Both the position numbers and the translations under genes were made by a program. Below, one piece after another: positions 16,128 through 24,678 of a stretch of DNA of 64,000 nt (position 1 is its first letter; each line of letters begins with the position of its first letter). Under the pieces are notes generated by a model that worked only from the letters and a program-made list of their open reading frames with translations, was not told where the DNA came from and ran no database searches. The DNA comes from Hymenobacter duratus (GTDB lineage Bacteria; Bacteroidota; Bacteroidia; Cytophagales; Hymenobacteraceae), in the NCBI RefSeq assembly GCF_014698995.1, contig NZ_JACWZZ010000001.1:888501-952500 (forward strand), read 5' to 3'.

Positions 16128-18173
16128 ATGACCTTTACTGATGCCCAGCGCGAAACGCTCCGCGCCCTTGCCGATACCTTTATTCCGGACCTGACCGGCC
16201 CGGCCGAACAAGCTGCTTTCTGGCAGCGCCACGGCTCCGAGGGGGTGAACCTGGACCAGATAGGGGAGGTGCTGGAGGAACAGCCCACTGCGGCCCGCGC
16301 CGAGTTCGTGCAGCTGCTGCGCCTGCTGAATACGCCCACGCTGGGTCTGACGTGGTTTGGGCCGCTCCGGCCTTTTGCTAGGCTACAGCCCGCTCAGCGC
16401 GAAAAGATGCTGCAAAGCTGGGCGCAGAGCAACCTGCCGCAGTTGCGCAAAGGCTTTCATGCGCTGCGCAAGCTGTTCACATTCCTGTACTACGGCGGCT
16501 CCACCGCCGAAACCGGCAACCCGGTCTGGGCGGATATGGGCTACCCCGGTCCGCAGCCCGACGCTGTAGTGGATACGCCCCGTCCGATTCGGACGCTGCA
16601 GCCCACGCAGGACACTGTATATGAGTGCGAAGTGCTGGTGATTGGCAGCGGCGCGGGCGGTGGCGTGGTGGCCGGCGAGCTGGCTGCCGCCGGCCACGAC
16701 GTGCTGGTGCTGGAAAAAGGCCCCTACTGCCACGGCTGCGACTTCACGCAGCGCGAAGTGGACATGATGGGCCGCCTCTACGACGCCAAAGGCACGCTCA
16801 GCACCCAGGACGGCGGCATCGGGATTCTGGCGGGTTCCTGCCTGGGCGGCGGCACCACCGTCAACTGGGCCGGGGCGTTCCGCACCCCCGACTACGTGCT
16901 GGAGGAGTGGGCCCGCGAGCATCAGGCGCCGCATTTTACTTCGCCGGAGTTCAAAGCCAGCCTGGAAGCGGTGAGCCGGGCCCTGAGCGTGAACACCGAC
17001 TACACGCGCCACAATGGCCAGAACCAGGCGCTATGGGACGGGTCGCGCCGGCTGGGGCAAGAGGTGAAGCTGATTCCGCGCAACGAAAAGGGGCTCAGTG
17101 GTTCGGAGGAGCATTTCCGGGGCCTCGGGTTCAGCACCATGGGCGACGCCTACGGTATCAAGCAGGGCACGCTGAACACCTATCTGCTGCAGGCCTTTGA
17201 GCACGGCGCCCGCCTGCTGGCCGACACGCGCGTGGAGCGGGTCATCATCGAAAATGGCCGCGCGGTGGGAGCCGAAGCCGTGCATACGACTGCTGACGGA
17301 CGCTCGGTACGCGTGACAGTGCGGGCCAGGCGCGTGGTGGTGGCAGGCGGCGCTATCCAGACGCCGGCCTTACTGCTGCGCAGCGGACTGAAGCATCCGC
17401 ACATCGGGCGCCACCTCAACCTGCATCCTACGGTGGTGGTTTCGGGGCTGTATGAGCAGGAAATGCACCCGTGGTACGGGCCCAGCATGTCGGTGGTGAA
17501 CGACACATTTACGCGTATCGGGGGCACCAACTACGGGGCCAAGCTGGAAACGCCGCCCGCCCATGCCGGCCTGATGAGCATGGTGCTGCCCTGGCTGTCG
17601 GGGGAACAGCACAAGCGGCTGATGCAGCAGGCGGCGCACCTGGGATCGTTCATCGTACTGACCCGCGACCGGGACGGCGGCCGCGTCAGCATCGACCGGC
17701 ACGGCCAGGCCCTCATCGACTACAACCTCAGCGACTACGACCGGGCGCACATGCTGGCCGGCATCCGGGCTGCGGCCGAAATTCATGCTGCCGCCGGGGC
17801 GCATACCATCTTGCTGCCCCACGGCACGCAGCCTACGCTACGCGTGCAGGATGGCCGGATTCAGAACCCCGAGGTGCTGGAGCGGCTGCCGCACCTGGGC
17901 TGGAAGGCCAATCAGTTCGGGCTCTATAGCGCCCACCAGATGAGCACCTGCCGGATGGGCGGCAACACGGCCACCCATCCCACCAGCCTCACCGGCGAAC
18001 TGTACGACGTGCAACACCTCTTTGTCGCCGATGCTTCGGCCTTTCCGGCGTGCAGCGGCGTAAATCCAATGCTCACGATTATGGCACTGGCTCACTACAC
18101 GGCGCAGCAACTGAAAACCAGTCTGTCAGCAGGTCGGAACGTGGCCGCCGGGGCCGTTGCGGCCGGTATCTGA
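16128..18173 (+). CDS. GMC oxidoreductase, long-chain alcohol oxidase-like
   Basis: A 681-residue flavoenzyme. Residues 1-110 form an all-helical leader found in long-chain fatty-alcohol oxidases, also recalling the small subunit of gluconate dehydrogenase. The FAD-binding fold starts near 165 with EVLVIGSGAGGGVVAGELA, followed by VLEKG and GGGTTVNWAG near 240. The C-terminal GMC part has SAHQMSTCRMG near 605 and ACSGVNPMLTIMALAH near 645, which include the usual catalytic region. No signal peptide or strong membrane segment is seen. It lies 167 bases after the ALDH3-type gene on the same strand; an alcohol-to-aldehyde-to-acid pathway is a reasonable inference. Confidence 0.85.
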   Translation: MTFTDAQRETLRALADTFIPDLTGPAEQAAFWQRHGSEGVNLDQIGEVLEEQPTAARAEFVQLLRLLNTPTLGLTWFGPLRPFARLQPAQREKMLQSWAQSNLPQLRKGFHALRKLFTFLYYGGSTAETGNPVWADMGYPGPQPDAVVDTPRPIRTLQPTQDTVYECEVLVIGSGAGGGVVAGELAAAGHDVLVLEKGPYCHGCDFTQREVDMMGRLYDAKGTLSTQDGGIGILAGSCLGGGTTVNWAGAFRTPDYVLEEWAREHQAPHFTSPEFKASLEAVSRALSVNTDYTRHNGQNQALWDGSRRLGQEVKLIPRNEKGLSGSEEHFRGLGFSTMGDAYGIKQGTLNTYLLQAFEHGARLLADTRVERVIIENGRAVGAEAVHTTADGRSVRVTVRARRVVVAGGAIQTPALLLRSGLKHPHIGRHLNLHPTVVVSGLYEQEMHPWYGPSMSVVNDTFTRIGGTNYGAKLETPPAHAGLMSMVLPWLSGEQHKRLMQQAAHLGSFIVLTRDRDGGRVSIDRHGQALIDYNLSDYDRAHMLAGIRAAAEIHAAAGAHTILLPHGTQPTLRVQDGRIQNPEVLERLPHLGWKANQFGLYSAHQMSTCRMGGNTATHPTSLTGELYDVQHLFVADASAFPACSGVNPMLTIMALAHYTAQQLKTSLSAGRNVAAGAVAAGI

Positions 18174-18253
18174 CGGGATATAGCCACCGCAGAATAGACA
18201 AAAGCCGGCGTTTCTGCGTATGCGGGGCACACGCCTGTTTTCGTTCCTGCCGT

Positions 18254-18661
18254 ATGCATCTCTCCCGTCCCTTCCTCACTCTGGCGCTATTGGCCACGCT
18301 GGCTGCTGGCTGCGCCCGCCGCAACAAGAGTATCCCCGAAGCCAAATCGGTGTCAACGGCGCCTACCGTGACGGCCACGGCCGCCCGCGACCTGACCGAT
18401 GTGATGACTGACGAACTAAAGCTGCGCCCCGACCAGCAGCAGAAAGTACGCGCCATCCTCACTACCACTGCCGAGCAGGTAAACACCGCCCGGCAGCAGA
18501 ACGCCAACAATCGTCCGGCCCTGATGGCTGAGCTTAAGCGCATCAACGTCGCCTCCGACAAGCAGCTTCAGCAGGTGCTGACTTCCACGCAGTATCAGCA
18601 GATGAAAGCCAAGCAGCGCCAGATGCAGGCCGAAATGCAGAACCGCAAAGCCGGCCAGTAG
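18254..18661 (+). CDS. Small lipoprotein with Spy/LTXXQ-like helical region
   Basis: A 135-residue protein starting MHLSRPFLTLALLATLAAGC, a lipoprotein signal with Cys at 20. After a Thr/Ala-rich linker, residues 50-135 are predicted helical and rich in Gln, Lys and Ala (ELKLRPDQQQKVRAILTTTA and QQLKQMQAEMQ-like runs). The pattern recalls the Spy/CpxP periplasmic chaperone group, where LTxxQ-type motifs cap the helices, but only a loose version (LRPDQ, LTSTQ) is seen. The long open frame extends back to 18050 within the previous gene; the ATG before the lipoprotein signal is chosen. Confidence 0.7.
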   Translation: MHLSRPFLTLALLATLAAGCARRNKSIPEAKSVSTAPTVTATAARDLTDVMTDELKLRPDQQQKVRAILTTTAEQVNTARQQNANNRPALMAELKRINVASDKQLQQVLTSTQYQQMKAKQRQMQAEMQNRKAGQ

Positions 18662-18686
18662 CCTGCTCCTTAGGCTCTGGTTTGAG

Positions 18687-18722
18687 CGCCCCGGTCCGCC
18701 AGCTTGCTGGTTGGCTGGGGCG
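18687..18722 (+). terminator. Possible terminator after the small lipoprotein gene
   Basis: CGCCCC pairs with GGGGCG, with a nested CCAGC/GCTGG stem around TT. A T-rich stretch (GTTTGCGTTTGGG) follows but is interrupted. Confidence 0.45.
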
Positions 18723-18838
18723 TTTGCGTTTGGGTAGTGGCACGATGCTCAGGCAACTGTTGTGGGCGGAGCGACATCTGCCTCTGCAGCCGGAAGTTCC
18801 GGCTCGCACAGCAACCACACGCTTCTCAGCCGGCAGCC

Positions 18839-19333
18839 ATGAAACAACACGTACTACTCCTCGGAATACTGCTCCTACTAGGTAGCGCTGCTACTGCCCA
18901 AACAGTTGCGGCAGCCGAAAAACAAGCCCTGGCCAAGCAACTTAATCAGTTGCTGCGCGACCCCGCCAAGCCGAAGCAGGAGGTGAAGCTGGAGCTGGAT
19001 GGCTGCCATGTGCAGCAAATTATCCGCGACAATGACGCCGATGTGCAGATGTCGCAGCCTGTAAACGTGAGCGTAAGCAAAGGCAGCTCCGACTGGGCCG
19101 TGAATGTGGGTAGTGGCCGGTTTGAGATGAAAATGGGGTTCGAGTGGAGTGAGGTCACCGGGCTGAGCTACGCGCCACAAACCGAAGACGGCCGGCACAC
19201 CTACGAGCTCAGAGTGAAACGCCAGAGCAAAAACAGCAATGTCACAACGGAAATGACGCTGTATACCGCCGACGAAGCGGTGGTGAAAGACGTGGTGCGC
19301 CGCCTGGAAAAAGTGCGTCTGAGCTGCCGCTAG
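18839..19333 (+). CDS. Secreted protein, function unknown
   Basis: A 164-residue protein I do not recognise. A signal peptide (MKQHVLLLGILLLLGSAATAQ) is followed by a mixed alpha/beta domain. Charged strands such as VKLELDGCHVQQII, FEMKMGFEWSEV and YELRVKRQSKN suggest a small sheet, and two cysteines (in DGCHV and at the C-terminal LSCR) could form a disulfide in the periplasm. The start is the ATG before the signal; the open frame reaches back to 18704. It is followed after 77 bases by the DUF3616 gene. Confidence 0.75.
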   Translation: MKQHVLLLGILLLLGSAATAQTVAAAEKQALAKQLNQLLRDPAKPKQEVKLELDGCHVQQIIRDNDADVQMSQPVNVSVSKGSSDWAVNVGSGRFEMKMGFEWSEVTGLSYAPQTEDGRHTYELRVKRQSKNSNVTTEMTLYTADEAVVKDVVRRLEKVRLSCR

Positions 19334-19410
19334 CAGGTCGTTGGCGGTGGCCCACAACCTTCCGCTACCGGTTTCGTTGGCACGGTGCTGTTCTCCTTCA
19401 CACCCTACGT

Positions 19411-20517
19411 ATGCGCCGCCAGTCCTACCTGCTTCATTTCAATCCGAAACTCAGCCTGAACGCCGCCGGCAAGCACGTCCGCGACGGCCTTTCCACCGTG
19501 CTACGCACCGGCGACAACATCTGGGTGAGCTGCGACGAGCGCACCAGCATTGAGCGGCTGCGCCTGACCGGTACGCATGAGTTCGGGCAGCATTGCCGTT
19601 ATCAGCTGGCCGATCTGCTGGACCTCACAAACGAGGCGGAAGACGTGGAAATCGATATTGAAGGTATGGGTGAGTGCGGCCACTATCTGTGGATTATTGG
19701 TTCGCATAGTCTCAAGCGCAAGCAGCCCAAGCCCAACGAGGAGGATGTCGCTAAGCAGATTGCGAAGCTGGCGAAAGTAGAGGAGGAGCCCAGCCGCTAC
19801 TTGCTGGCCCGGGTGCCGCTGCTGCTGAATCCCGAAACCGGCGACTACGAGCTGTTCAAGGAAGCTCCACACCCCACTGATTCTACGCAGACTCTGCGCG
19901 CCGCCCAGATTCGAGCCGACGACACCACCAACGACCTGCTCGATTTGTTGGCGCAGGACCCGCACCTGAAACCTTTCATGCAGATTCCGGGCAAGGATAA
20001 TGGCTTCGATATAGAAGGGCTGGCCGCTGCGCCTGATGGGCGGCTGTTTGTAGGCTTGCGCGGACCCGTGCTCCGTGGCTGGGCCATCGTGCTGGAATTA
20101 CTGCTCCGGGAGGATAAGCACGGCCGTCTGCGTCTCGATGAGGTGCCTGGCGCCACGGAGAAATACTACAAAAAACACTTTCTGGACCTGGGTGGCATGG
20201 GCCTGCGCGAACTGCGCCAGCTCGGCAACGATATGCTGTTGCTGGCCGGCCCCACCATGGACCTCGACGGCACTATTGCGGTGTACTGCTGGCCCGATGC
20301 ATTGCGTCAGGAGCAGGACAGCCTGATTGGGCCCGATAAGCTGCAGCGCCTGTTTGATGTGCCGCATGGCTCGGGCCCCACTGCCGGCCAGGACAAAGCC
20401 GAAGGCATGGCCATACTTGATAAGGAACACGTGCTCATCGTGTTTGATAGCCCCTCCGACGTCCGCAAAACCCAGCCGCACTGCGTGGTAGCCGATGCCT
20501 ACCGGGTAGAACAGTAA
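19411..20517 (+). CDS. DUF3616 family protein
   Basis: A 368-residue protein matching DUF3616, a beta-propeller-like family of unknown role. Diagnostic segments are DIEGLAAAPDGRLFVGLRGP near 198-217, then RGWAIVLELLL, and the C-terminal DKAEGMAIL and LIVFDSPSD. No signal peptide is seen, so it is probably cytoplasmic. Residues 88-130 carry a charged insertion (KRKQPKPNEEDVAKQIAKLA) that may be a flexible linker. No neighbour suggests a pathway. Confidence 0.82.
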   Translation: MRRQSYLLHFNPKLSLNAAGKHVRDGLSTVLRTGDNIWVSCDERTSIERLRLTGTHEFGQHCRYQLADLLDLTNEAEDVEIDIEGMGECGHYLWIIGSHSLKRKQPKPNEEDVAKQIAKLAKVEEEPSRYLLARVPLLLNPETGDYELFKEAPHPTDSTQTLRAAQIRADDTTNDLLDLLAQDPHLKPFMQIPGKDNGFDIEGLAAAPDGRLFVGLRGPVLRGWAIVLELLLREDKHGRLRLDEVPGATEKYYKKHFLDLGGMGLRELRQLGNDMLLLAGPTMDLDGTIAVYCWPDALRQEQDSLIGPDKLQRLFDVPHGSGPTAGQDKAEGMAILDKEHVLIVFDSPSDVRKTQPHCVVADAYRVEQ

Positions 20518-20639
20518 ACAGCAGCTAGGCTGGCCGAAACAAAAACAACAGTTGCTGCTTGCTGAGAGGCAACAACCAAGCCCGCGCACTTTTGGTCCGC
20601 ACTTTCCTGCTTCTACTCCTCTCTCCACACGCCACACCT

Positions 20640-21146
20640 ATGGTTCGCACCCCCGAAACCACGCACCGCATCCACTTCCAAGACTGCGACATGCTGGGCC
20701 ACCTCAACAACGCCCGCTTCCTCGACTACTTCCTCAATGCCCGGGAGGACCAGGTGCTGCAGCACTACGCCCTGAATATGGGCAAGCTGGCCCAGGAGCA
20801 GAACGGAGCCTGGGTGATTACCAAGCACCACCTCAGCTACCTGCGGCCCGCCAACCACGGCGAGCTGGTCCGCATTCGTACGCAGCTCATCCACTTCGAT
20901 AACTCCAACCTAGTGGTGGAAATGCAGATGCTCAGCGAAGACAGCCAACGGCTGAAAGCCCTGCTCTGGTCGGAAATGGCATTTGTGGCCGTGAAGTCCG
21001 GCACCCGCTCCGAGCATTCTGATGAGCTGATGGATCTGCTGGAAAAGCTGGATGTGGATGAAATTGACTACGACCCGGATGGGTTTGATGATCGGGTAAA
21101 AATGGTGCGCAAGCAACTCAAGCAGCTGCGCCGCGACGAAGAATAG
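20640..21146 (+). CDS. Acyl-CoA thioesterase, 4HBT hot-dog family
   Basis: A 168-residue cytoplasmic enzyme of the 4-hydroxybenzoyl-CoA thioesterase type. The active-site segment FQDCDMLGHLNNARFLDYF near 14-32 has the Asp and GHxNN pattern of the family, and WVITKHHLSYLRPANHGELV provides the central helix and strand. Members hydrolyse acyl-CoA thioesters. The C-terminal 35 residues are acidic then basic (EIDYDPDGFDDRVK, then KQLKQLRRDEE) and go beyond the core fold. The chosen ATG lies just before the domain; the frame is open to 20559. A clear terminator follows. Confidence 0.85.
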   Translation: MVRTPETTHRIHFQDCDMLGHLNNARFLDYFLNAREDQVLQHYALNMGKLAQEQNGAWVITKHHLSYLRPANHGELVRIRTQLIHFDNSNLVVEMQMLSEDSQRLKALLWSEMAFVAVKSGTRSEHSDELMDLLEKLDVDEIDYDPDGFDDRVKMVRKQLKQLRRDEE

Positions 21147-21218
21147 GCAGCATTGGTGCAACTCAAGCCAGCCGCTTCTGCACCAACAACCTGCCACTGT
21201 TAGCGAGTTTAGATCTAC

Positions 21219-21253
21219 AAAAAAGCCGGAATGCATTACGCATTTCGGCTTTT
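21219..21253. terminator. Bidirectional terminator
   Basis: AAAAAAGCCG then AATGC pairs with GCATT and CGGCTTTT around a five-base loop, with one G-T pair. It lies between the thioesterase gene and the converging membrane-protein gene. Confidence 0.82.
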
Positions 21254-21272
21254 GCTTTCTGCCCAATTCCGC

Positions 21273-21800
21273 TTAGGGTACCAGCTGTAGCAGCAACGCG
21301 GCGTAGCGGTGGTACACTACGTAAAAACCAGCATCAAACAGCAGCAGAAAACCGCCCTGCACCCACAAGGAGCGGCCAAAGCCCCGGAGCCGTTCGGGTT
21401 TGAGAGCCGCTGTGCCGGCGCGGGCACGCAGCCAGCTCCCAGTGCAGATATAAGCAGCATCGAGGCCGACATTGAGCAGCAGAACCTTCTCGAAATTGAA
21501 CTGAGCCGTAAGGCTGTCGGTGAGCGTGAGGCCGGCCACCTGGTTCGGGTGCGCCTGCACCAGGCCCCAGACGGCCAGCAGCGCATTCACAACGCCCCAG
21601 CCGATGTTCATCTGGTGGAAATAGTGCGGCTCCGTGCGGGTATCAGTGCGCGTGACGTAGTAGCCACTCACAAGTAGGGTGAGCAACGCCCAGGTACCCA
21701 ATACGCCCATTCCGCGTTCCGCCAGCAGCTCGCGGGCTGCATTAAGCGCCGGCAAAACGGCAGCGGCCGGCAAGGACAGAAAAAACGGAGCAGCTGCCAT
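21273..21800 (-). CDS. Small integral membrane protein, function unknown
   Basis: A 175-residue protein with four likely transmembrane segments near 33-48 (VLGTWALLTLLVSGYY), 68-83 (GWGVVNALLAVWGLV), 105-120 and 148-163 (WVQGGFLLLFDAGFYVV). Between the first two lies a conserved-looking polar stretch TEPHYFHQMNIGWG. I do not recognise the family. It is a single gene flanked by terminators on both sides, convergent with the thioesterase gene. Confidence 0.7.
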   Translation of the reverse strand: MAAAPFFLSLPAAAVLPALNAARELLAERGMGVLGTWALLTLLVSGYYVTRTDTRTEPHYFHQMNIGWGVVNALLAVWGLVQAHPNQVAGLTLTDSLTAQFNFEKVLLLNVGLDAAYICTGSWLRARAGTAALKPERLRGFGRSLWVQGGFLLLFDAGFYVVYHRYAALLLQLVP

Positions 21801-21823
21801 AAACGAAAGGTAGACACGGATAC

Positions 21824-21852
21824 AAAAAAAGGAAGCCGAAGCTTCCTTTTTT
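21824..21852. terminator. Terminator of the PorT-type barrel gene
   Basis: Seven A, then GGAAGC, loop CGAA, GCTTCC and six T form a compact stem usable in both directions. On the minus strand it lies downstream of the barrel gene that stops at 21903. Confidence 0.85.
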
Positions 21853-21878
21853 ACTACTACTACTACTACTACTACTAC
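21852..21878. repeat. Simple sequence repeat (TAC)9
   Basis: Nine perfect TAC units lie between the terminator at 21824-21852 and the stop of the barrel gene at 21903, so in its 3' untranslated region. It is the only long trinucleotide tract I see in the window. Confidence 0.95.
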
Positions 21879-21902
21879 AGAGCGGATTAACCGCAGGAAC
21901 GG

Positions 21903-22592
21903 CTAGTTGTTGAAGCCAAAGCCCACGTACAGCTGAAACACACCGTTTTTCACGTTGTCGTAAGCGCCGGCGCCGGCATCTTTGGGGTCATTGTAGATGT
22001 CGGCTAGGCCCAGGTCGTAGCGGGCACCGATGCGGGCAGGGCCCACCCGGCCTTCCACGCCGCCTACCACGCCATATTCGAGGCTGTTGAGGCCCACGCT
22101 GGAAATCTGGCGCTCCGTGCCGGCATACTTGGCTTTCACCAGCAGCGACACCTGCGGCCCGACATGCACGCTCACGTTATCGAAAATGTTGTATACCAGC
22201 AGCACGGGTACCTGAATGTAGTCCAGGCGCGTTTCGCGCGTTTCGCCCGTCGTCTGGCCCGGCGTCGTCGACTGCACGGTGAACTGCTCTGCGTCGAAGC
22301 CTTTGCGGGTAAACAGTACCTCGGGCTGCAACGACACTTTATCGTTGAGGCCAAACTGCGCATACACGCCCGCATGGTAGGTCTTCAGGCTGGACAGGTT
22401 CTTGTAGGCATCTTTGTCGCCGCCGCGCAGGTCCGCCAGATTGAAGCCGGCCTTTACACCAAACCCATTGTTGCGCGAGTCGCTGGTGCTGGGGGCGTAG
22501 TCGGTGGAGGAGCGTGTGCCAATCGGGCCATCCTGGGCCTGAGCCGCTATGCCAGCGCCAAACAGGCAGAAGAGAAGGAAAATCTTTTTCAT
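21903..22592 (-). CDS. PorT-family outer-membrane beta-barrel protein
   Basis: A 229-residue outer-membrane protein. A signal peptide (MKKIFLLFCLFGAGIAAQAQ) is followed by alternating strands of a small eight-stranded barrel: FGVKAGFNLADLRG, HAGVYAQFGLNDKVSLQPEVLF, YIQVPVLLVYNIFDNVSVHVGP and GARYDLGLADIY. It ends FQLYVGFGFN, with the aromatic C-terminal strand expected for barrel insertion. The layout matches the PorT/outer-membrane-barrel group that is abundant in Bacteroidota; a specific role in T9SS is not implied. Confidence 0.88.
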   Translation of the reverse strand: MKKIFLLFCLFGAGIAAQAQDGPIGTRSSTDYAPSTSDSRNNGFGVKAGFNLADLRGGDKDAYKNLSSLKTYHAGVYAQFGLNDKVSLQPEVLFTRKGFDAEQFTVQSTTPGQTTGETRETRLDYIQVPVLLVYNIFDNVSVHVGPQVSLLVKAKYAGTERQISSVGLNSLEYGVVGGVEGRVGPARIGARYDLGLADIYNDPKDAGAGAYDNVKNGVFQLYVGFGFNN

Positions 22593-22752
22593 ATGGAAGA
22601 GAAGTGAACGGGAGAGAAGTGTGGCTGCAAATAGAGGTAGCAGGCCGGTTTTACAGCGCTATACTTGCCCGGCCGTGTAAGTGTTGCGCGCCGGCCCGAA
22701 ACCAGCGCATAATTTTTTCCTGCATCTATGCCGCTGCATTGCGGGCAGCTAC

Positions 22753-22760
22753 TATCTTTG
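22753..22760 (+). promoter_or_regulatory. Likely -7 box of the tRNA gene
   Basis: TATCTTTG is an exact TAnnTTTG match 30 bases upstream of the mature tRNA 5' end. A well-placed TTG at -33 is not obvious. Confidence 0.6.
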
Positions 22761-22790
22761 GCGCTTTCCGGCCGCCGCCAGAAGGTTTGC

Positions 22791-22865
22791 GGGGCGTTAG
22801 CTCAGTTGGTTCAGAGCACTACCTCGACAAGGTAGGGGTCACTGGTTCGAGCCCAGTACGCCTCA
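22791..22865 (+). tRNA. tRNA-Val, anticodon GAC
   Basis: The cloverleaf folds fully. The acceptor GGGGCGT pairs with ACGCCTC (one G-T), the D stem is GCTC/GAGC, the anticodon stem is CTACC/GGTAG, and the T stem ACTGG/CCAGT encloses TTCGAGC. The anticodon loop is TCGACAA, giving GAC at positions 34-36, which reads GTC/GTT valine codons. CCA is not encoded. Position 33 is C rather than the near-universal T, which is unusual but does not disturb the stems. Confidence 0.88.
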
Positions 22866-22941
22866 CATATTCCTTCCCCGAATCCGAAGTAACCGCTCCA
22901 TGGGGCGGTTATTTTCGTGTAAATGCCAGCCTGCCGCTCCT

Positions 22942-23850
22942 ATGATTTCCATTGCCTGGGCTCCGCTTTACGCTCACCCACTCCCAGCCAACCACCGGTT
23001 TCCCATGCTCAAGTATGAGCTGCTGCCGGAGCAGCTGCTCCGGGAAGGGGTGGTAGCGGAAAGCGCATTCTTTCAGCCCGTGCCCCCACCGGCCGTAGAC
23101 ATTCTGCGCACCCACACGCCTGACTACTACCAACGGCTGTGCAGCGGCCAGCTCACGCGCCAAGAGGAGCGCGCCACCGGTTTTCCGTGGAGTGCGCAGC
23201 TGATGGAGCGCGAAGTCACGATTCTGGGGGGCACGCTCGAATGTGCCCGCCGGGCGCTGCAGGGCGGTGTAGCCCTGAACATAGCCGGCGGCACCCACCA
23301 CGCCTTCCGCGACCGGGGCGAAGGATTCTGTCTGCTCAACGACCAGGCGGCCGCCGCCGCCTATCTGCTGGCCCATCCTGAGTTTGGTATCAGCAAGGTG
23401 CTTATTGTGGATCTGGATGTGCATCAGGGCAACGGAACGGCCCGTATTTTTCAGCACGAGCCGCGGGTCTTCACGTTCAGCATGCACGGAGCCCGCAACT
23501 ATCCGCACCGCAAGGAACAATCTGACCTCGACCTGGCCCTGCCCGATGGCACCGACGATGCGACCTATCTTGGCTTGCTACACGACACACTGCCGCGCCT
23601 GTTACAGGAGCAGCAGCCTGACTTTATCTTCTATCTGAGCGGGGTGGATGTGCTGGAAACCGACAAGCTCGGCCACCTTGCCCTGAGCCGGGCCGGCTGC
23701 CGCCAGCGCGACGAATTCGTGCTTGGCCTTTGCCACCGCCACCAGATTCCGGTGGTGGTGTGCATGGGCGGCGGCTACTCCCCACGCATCGCCGACATTG
23801 TGGAGGCCCACGCCAATACCTTTCGCGTAGCGGCCGATTTGTGGAGCTAG
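22942..23850 (+). CDS. Histone deacetylase superfamily protein (acetylpolyamine/AcuC-like)
   Basis: A 302-residue cytoplasmic zinc hydrolase of the arginase/deacetylase fold. Catalytic-region motifs are visible: GGTHHAFRDRGEGFCLLND near 116-134 (paired active-site His), VDLDVHQGNGTA near 155-166 (zinc Asp and His), YLSGVDVLETDKLG near 230-243 (zinc Asp) and GGGYSP near 277 (transition-state Tyr). Bacterial members remove acetyl groups from small amines or proteins; the substrate is not evident. The frame is open to 22900, but the ATG at 22942 fits the domain start. It stands alone 76 bases after the tRNA. Confidence 0.9.
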   Translation: MISIAWAPLYAHPLPANHRFPMLKYELLPEQLLREGVVAESAFFQPVPPPAVDILRTHTPDYYQRLCSGQLTRQEERATGFPWSAQLMEREVTILGGTLECARRALQGGVALNIAGGTHHAFRDRGEGFCLLNDQAAAAAYLLAHPEFGISKVLIVDLDVHQGNGTARIFQHEPRVFTFSMHGARNYPHRKEQSDLDLALPDGTDDATYLGLLHDTLPRLLQEQQPDFIFYLSGVDVLETDKLGHLALSRAGCRQRDEFVLGLCHRHQIPVVVCMGGGYSPRIADIVEAHANTFRVAADLWS

Positions 23851-23941
23851 ATGATAGGTGGGTGTTGATTGATGATTGTTAAATATCTAACAATGAGTTA
23901 AATAAAAGTGTCTCGCATCAGCAATCAACCCCCGCCAAATA

Positions 23942-24649
23942 TCAGCCCATCAGAATCAGCTGCCAGCGGAAGGCCCACCGCCAGCGCAACGCATACCTTG
24001 TGATGCCTGCTTCAGCAAGCAACTGTTGCCAGTCGGGGCGAGTGAAGGCACGCGCTACAGACAGCGGGGCGTCGTGCTGCACAAGATGGGAGCCCCGAAA
24101 CAGGCGCGTCAGCCAGCGGATGCTGTAGTAGGCCAGCGGGTGCCGGTGCAGGTCGTTGATGATGACGGCCAGACCCGCCTGCCGCTGCCACTGCGGAAGC
24201 AACTGCGCCAGCGCCGCATCAGAGAAATGGTGGCAAAACAGACTGCAGGTCAGGATATCGAAGGGCTGCTGCTGAAAATCGGCGGAAAAGATGTCCTGCT
24301 GCCGAAATCTGATTTCGGGGTAACCCTGGGCTTTTCGAGCCGCATACTCCAGCATAAATGGGTTGGCATCAATACCGACCAGTTCTATGGGCACTGCGTG
24401 TTGCCGGGCCCAGCGGGCAATATGCCGCAACGTGTCGCCGCCGCCACTACCCAGGTCAGCGAGGCGGAGTGGCCGGTTTTGAGGAAAATGGGGCCGCAGC
24501 TTTTCCAGGGCATTCAGTACCGGCGCGTAGCCTCCCAGCCAGGTGTTGATGGTTTCCAACTCGTCGAGGTTGCGGCGCAACGCGTCCGACGCCAGCGACA
24601 GGTCGTCCATCAACTCCTCTTCCGTCGCACGGCTCGAAAAATCAGGCAT
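23942..24649 (-). CDS. SAM-dependent methyltransferase of the type III PKS cassette
   Basis: A 235-residue class I methyltransferase. The SAM-binding core has LADLGSGGGDTLRHIA near 63-78 (motif I), ELVGIDANPFMLEYA near 89-103 (acidic motif II) and FDILTCSLFCHHFSD near 127-141. The C-terminal part (HPLAYYSIRWLTRLFRGSHL) resembles the small-molecule and quinone methylase group. It follows the type III PKS gene by 29 bases on the same strand. In the Streptomyces srs operon the equivalent gene methylates a phenolic lipid made by the PKS; a similar role is inferred here. Confidence 0.88.
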   Translation of the reverse strand: MPDFSSRATEEELMDDLSLASDALRRNLDELETINTWLGGYAPVLNALEKLRPHFPQNRPLRLADLGSGGGDTLRHIARWARQHAVPIELVGIDANPFMLEYAARKAQGYPEIRFRQQDIFSADFQQQPFDILTCSLFCHHFSDAALAQLLPQWQRQAGLAVIINDLHRHPLAYYSIRWLTRLFRGSHLVQHDAPLSVARAFTRPDWQQLLAEAGITRYALRWRWAFRWQLILMG

Positions 24650-24678
24650 AGCTATTATACCGATGAAGACATGGCAGG

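Noticed and set aside
21852..21878. Trinucleotide tract considered as a CRISPR-like array
   Set aside because: The unit is 3 bases with no spacers and no cas gene nearby. It is a simple sequence repeat.
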